Part shown: piece by piece, positions 23,110-26,655 of the stretch
Numbering within the stretch: position 1 is the stretch's first letter
Layout: every line of letters begins with the position of its first letter
Origin: Mesostigma viride
Lineage: Eukaryota; Streptophyta; Mesostigmatophyceae; Mesostigmatales; Mesostigmataceae
Assembly: GCA_009746045.1 (NCBI GenBank)
Contig: RPFO01000646.1
Coordinates: forward strand, 1-26,655
Direction: 5' to 3'
Length of the DNA stretch: 26,655 nt
The notes under the pieces: generated by a model
Databases searched by the model: none
The model's input: only the letters and a program-made list of their open reading frames with translations
Told to the model about the DNA's origin: nothing
Made by a program: the position numbers and the translations under genes

Positions 23110-23669
23110 CTAACATCATTAGGAGTTACTAAAACGTCCTAATAATCCAATATTTAAACGAGTTACTCTTTTTTGTAAGCGGCGATTTAGACGACTTTTT
23201 GATTGTTTCTAATGCTCTTTGCAGTGCTAATCTAATGACTTGTCTTCTTATTTCACTAATGGCTTTTCTTCTTCAAAAGATATAGTTGCTTGTTTCATAT
23301 CAAGAAGTTTTTTTGTATCTTCTTTAATAAGATTCATAAACCAACTTCTATCTCACTGGCTGTTTTTTTACTTTGTGCAAGAAATTTGATCTGCTTCTAA
23401 TTTAGCTTGTTCGAATTCATTTTGTGCTTGTTGTAATTTTTCTGCCGCCTCTTTATATCTTTCATCAGCATCATTAATACTTTGTATATATTTTGTTGAC
23501 GATTTTGTAATAGAGACACAAAAAATTCACGGCCTGAAGTTAATAGAATTCCAAGTACCACTGCTAATTAAAGAATGTTGGTTTCAAAAATATCTGTATT
23601 AAAACCAAAACCCTCTGCCAAAGACATCCTAGACAAAATCGTAAAATATGTTTGTGAGATATCTGTCAT
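23110..23669 (-). pseudogene. atpF: atpF, block D copy, frameshifted
   Basis: Aligns end to end with 3768-4328 (560 against 561 bases) but with several compensating indels, including near the stop (CTAACATC for CTAAACATC). No full-length frame remains. Confidence 0.88.
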
Positions 23670-23833
23670 TTTATCCTATTTGATTTCATTTTTTTTTGGT
23701 CATAGACCCATTGACTGAAAATGTCTTCTATGTGCCCATGTTGATATTGTCTAATAACAACATGTACTCATGAGCACATTGGCACTGAGTACCATGACAG
23801 CATAAAACTATAGTTTTATGGGAAACAAAAAAA
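23670..23833. other. atpH-atpF spacer, block D copy
   Basis: Damaged copy of 4329-4492. The 20-base palindrome survives, while the 12-bp hairpin has lost and gained single bases. Confidence 0.55.
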
Positions 23834-24089
<256 letters not shown>

Positions 24090-24217
24090 TTACTCCAATT
24101 CAATGAATTATAGCAGATTAACAGTTTTTGTTATATAACTACAACAATACTGTCAAAGAAAGTTACATAAAAAAGTTATATATCAAAAAAACAATATAGT
24201 TTTTCCAAACTAATTAA

Positions 24218-24956
24218 TTAATGATGATCTTCTACTGCTTCTCCAATATATGCAGCTGCTAAAGTTGCGAAAATTAAAGCTTGAATCGCACTTGTGAAAA
24301 GACCTAATAACATAAGCGGCATTGGCACAACTAAAGGAACTAGAGTAATTAAAATCCTACTATAATTCATCAGCAAGAATATTACCAAAAAGTCGGAAGC
24401 TTAAAGAAAGTGGTTTTGTAAAATCTTCTAATAAATTGATAGGTAATAATACTGGAGTTGGTGAAATAATCTTTTGAAATAGCGTAAACCTTTTTTGCTG
24501 AAACCTGCATAAAAATATGAAATAGAAGTCAAAAGAGCCAATGCAGCTGTAGTGTTAATGTCATTTGTAGTGCTGCTAATTCACCGTTAGGTATTTCAAT
24601 TAATTTCCAAGGTACAAGGGCACCAGACCAATTAGACACGAAAATAAATAAAAAAATAGTTCCTATGAAGGTACCCAAGAAAGTAATCTTCTTCACCTAT
24701 TTGAGTTTTTGCTAAATCTCTAATAAATTCTAAAACATATTCAACAAAGTTTGATGTTCCAGTTGGAATCGTTTTGTAAATTTCTGTTCCAAAATAGATA
24801 AAGAAATAATTATAGTCATTACAAACCAAGAAACAAGTAAAACTTGTCCATGAACTTCAAAATCACCAATTTGCCAATAAAAATGTTGACCAACTTCTAC
24901 TTTAGATAGTTGAATAATAACATATTAAAATTTTCCATTGAAGATGGATTAATCAT
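24218..24956 (-). pseudogene. atpI: atpI, block D copy, frameshifted
   Basis: Aligns with 4879-5622 with a net loss of five bases and many indels (for example near 24355, 24364, 24469, 24570, 24669-24683, 24753 and 24915). Only short pieces of the AtpI frame can be read. Confidence 0.88.
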
Positions 24957-25364
24957 ATTGAGGAGACCTTTTCTTTTGAAAATAACAACAAATGACCTTC
25001 TTTATTAGGAAGTAAGAAGTCTATACGATTCAAAAATGATAACATAATATTTTCTTCTCTTAATTAACAAATAAAACAAGAAATTTGCAACTAAAAAAAA
25101 AATCTAGTATTAATTATTTGTTTCTTACTTGTATTAAAAAATATTTATTCATTAATTCTTTAAGTCTAAAAAATCTTATTTTCTATTTACCACAGAAAAT
25201 AAAAACAAAGAAAAATGACTCAAAAATAAAGTGCTCTTTTTGTTTTTTCAAGATAAATGAAGAAAAAAATTAGATAATAAAAGAATTAAATTTTAAAAAC
25301 AATAATATATTATTTCTAAATAATTGTTAATTATTTAGAAATAAACAATTGTTTAGATTATCTA
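24957..25364. other. rps2-atpI spacer, block D copy
   Basis: Shortened copy of 5623-6043 with indels and a small deletion near 25145-25152. The 15-bp hairpin survives at 25311-25343. No gene is seen. Confidence 0.55.
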
Positions 25365-25657
25365 TTATTTTACAACGTTGTCCTTCATAAATCGCATCTG
25401 CTAATTTACTTACAAGCAGATTAATTGATCTAATTGCATCATCATTAGCTGGAATCGTAAATCTGCTAAAGTAGGATCACAATTGTATCTACCAAAGATA
25501 TCGTAGGATACCTAGTTTGAATACATTCTTTAACCGCATTAATTTCTCTTTTTTGGTCAACTATAATTACACATCAGGCAATATTTCATATCTTGAAGAC
25601 CTGATAAATATTTACGTAATTTATATAATTGTTTTTTAGACTGCAGCTTCTTTTTTT
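25365..25657 (-). pseudogene. rps2: rps2 3' fragment, block D copy
   Basis: This is the 3' part of rps2 with several frameshifts, from the stop at 25365 to the T run before LPKKE's coding strand (block A 6340). There it is cut and joined to rpoC2 in the opposite orientation. Confidence 0.88.
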
Positions 25658-26132
<475 letters not shown>

Positions 26133-26261
26133 TTGTGAATAAGTAGTTTAGAAAAAAAAACATTAGTACAATAAATAAACAATATATTAAAACTTATTTT
26201 TTAGTAATAATCCATAATATTAATATTATCTTTTTTAAATAAAAGAAGGACATAAATACAA

Positions 26262-26655
26262 ATGAAAAGTGTTGGATTAGAAGAAATGATGGAAGCTGGA
26301 GTACATTTTGACAATCAAACTCGTGGATGGAATCCAAAAATGTCTTCTTATATTTATGGAAATCGCAATGGAATACATCTTATAGATTTAGTACAAACTG
26401 CTAGATTATTATCAGAAGCAATGTGATTTTTTTATTTAACGCTGCAAAAGAAGGAAAAGAATTTTTATTGTGGGAACAAAAAGTCAAGCTTCAGATATTA
26501 TTGCTTCTGAAGCTTTACGTGCTGAATCACATTATGTGAATCAAAGGATGGTTAGTTGGTATGCTTACCAATTGGTCTACTATAAAACTCGTATTAGAAA
26601 ATTGAAAGATTTAGAACAAAAAGAAAAATGGTATTTTAGATACTCTTCCTAAAAT
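26262..26655 (+). pseudogene. rps2: rps2 5' fragment, block E copy, cut by window end
   Basis: Normal start with the AGAAGGA leader, then frameshifts (for example GACAATC for GGACATC near 26310, GCAATGTGA near 26418, AGGATGGTTAGTTGG near 26548). It stops at the window edge in the same T/A run where block D's rps2 was broken. Confidence 0.88.

Noticed and set aside
25085-25273. 62-codon frame in the rps2-atpI spacer of block D
   Set aside because: Low-complexity Lys/Phe/Ile-rich frame created by indels in an AT-rich spacer; not present in copies A, B or C.

Overview
The window is plastid DNA from a photosynthetic alga, most likely of the green lineage (a green alga, early streptophyte or secondary green plastid). 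It is AT-rich and carries the plastid cluster rpoC2-rps2-atpI-atpH-atpF-atpA. An uninterrupted atpF, no atpG or atpD inside the cluster and no tsf next to rps2 argue against a red-lineage plastid. A plastid-borne chlI (Mg-chelatase subunit) and intronless genes argue against an angiosperm. I cannot name the genus.

Only about 9 kb of unique sequence is present; the rest is re-reading of the same locus in alternating orientation. Block A (1-8762) is the reference: trnM(CAU), trnG(UCC), chlI, trnR(UCU), trnV(UAC), then on the minus strand atpA, atpF, atpH, atpI, rps2 and the 3' part of rpoC2. Block B (8763-15707) is the inverted copy, starting 194 bases further into rpoC2 and running back to the first 16 bases of trnV. 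Block C (15708-about 20868) jumps back into rps2 codon 7-8 and repeats rps2-atpI-atpH-atpF-atpA-trnV-trnR in the same direction as B, ending inside chlI. Block D (about 20869-25657) folds back and reads chlI(3')-trnR-trnV-atpA-atpF-atpH-atpI-rps2 as in A, but with dense single-base indels. Block E (25658-26655) flips again: the rpoC2 3' end, then rps2, ending almost exactly where D broke off.

Functionally, rpoC2 encodes the beta'' subunit of the plastid-encoded RNA polymerase, rps2 a small-subunit ribosomal protein, and atpI/H/F/A the membrane proton channel, c-ring, stator and alpha subunit of the CF1-CF0 ATP synthase; chlI supplies the AAA+ motor of Mg-chelatase in chlorophyll synthesis. 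The rpoC2-rps2-atpI-atpH-atpF-atpA run looks like one co-oriented transcription unit. Strong inverted repeats lie in the spacers after rps2, between atpH and atpF, after atpA and between convergent chlI and trnR, where they could form RNA 3' ends.

The most striking feature is the architecture: two fold-back palindromes, one 4.7-kb tandem repeat and one short inversion, with near-identical copies. The simplest reading is a chimeric or mis-assembled long-read (or whole-genome-amplified) contig, with a poorly corrected tail from about 20.85 kb onward. Genuine plastid rearrangement or plastid DNA inserted in the nucleus cannot be excluded from sequence alone. I found no novel protein system, CRISPR array, insertion sequence or phage gene.
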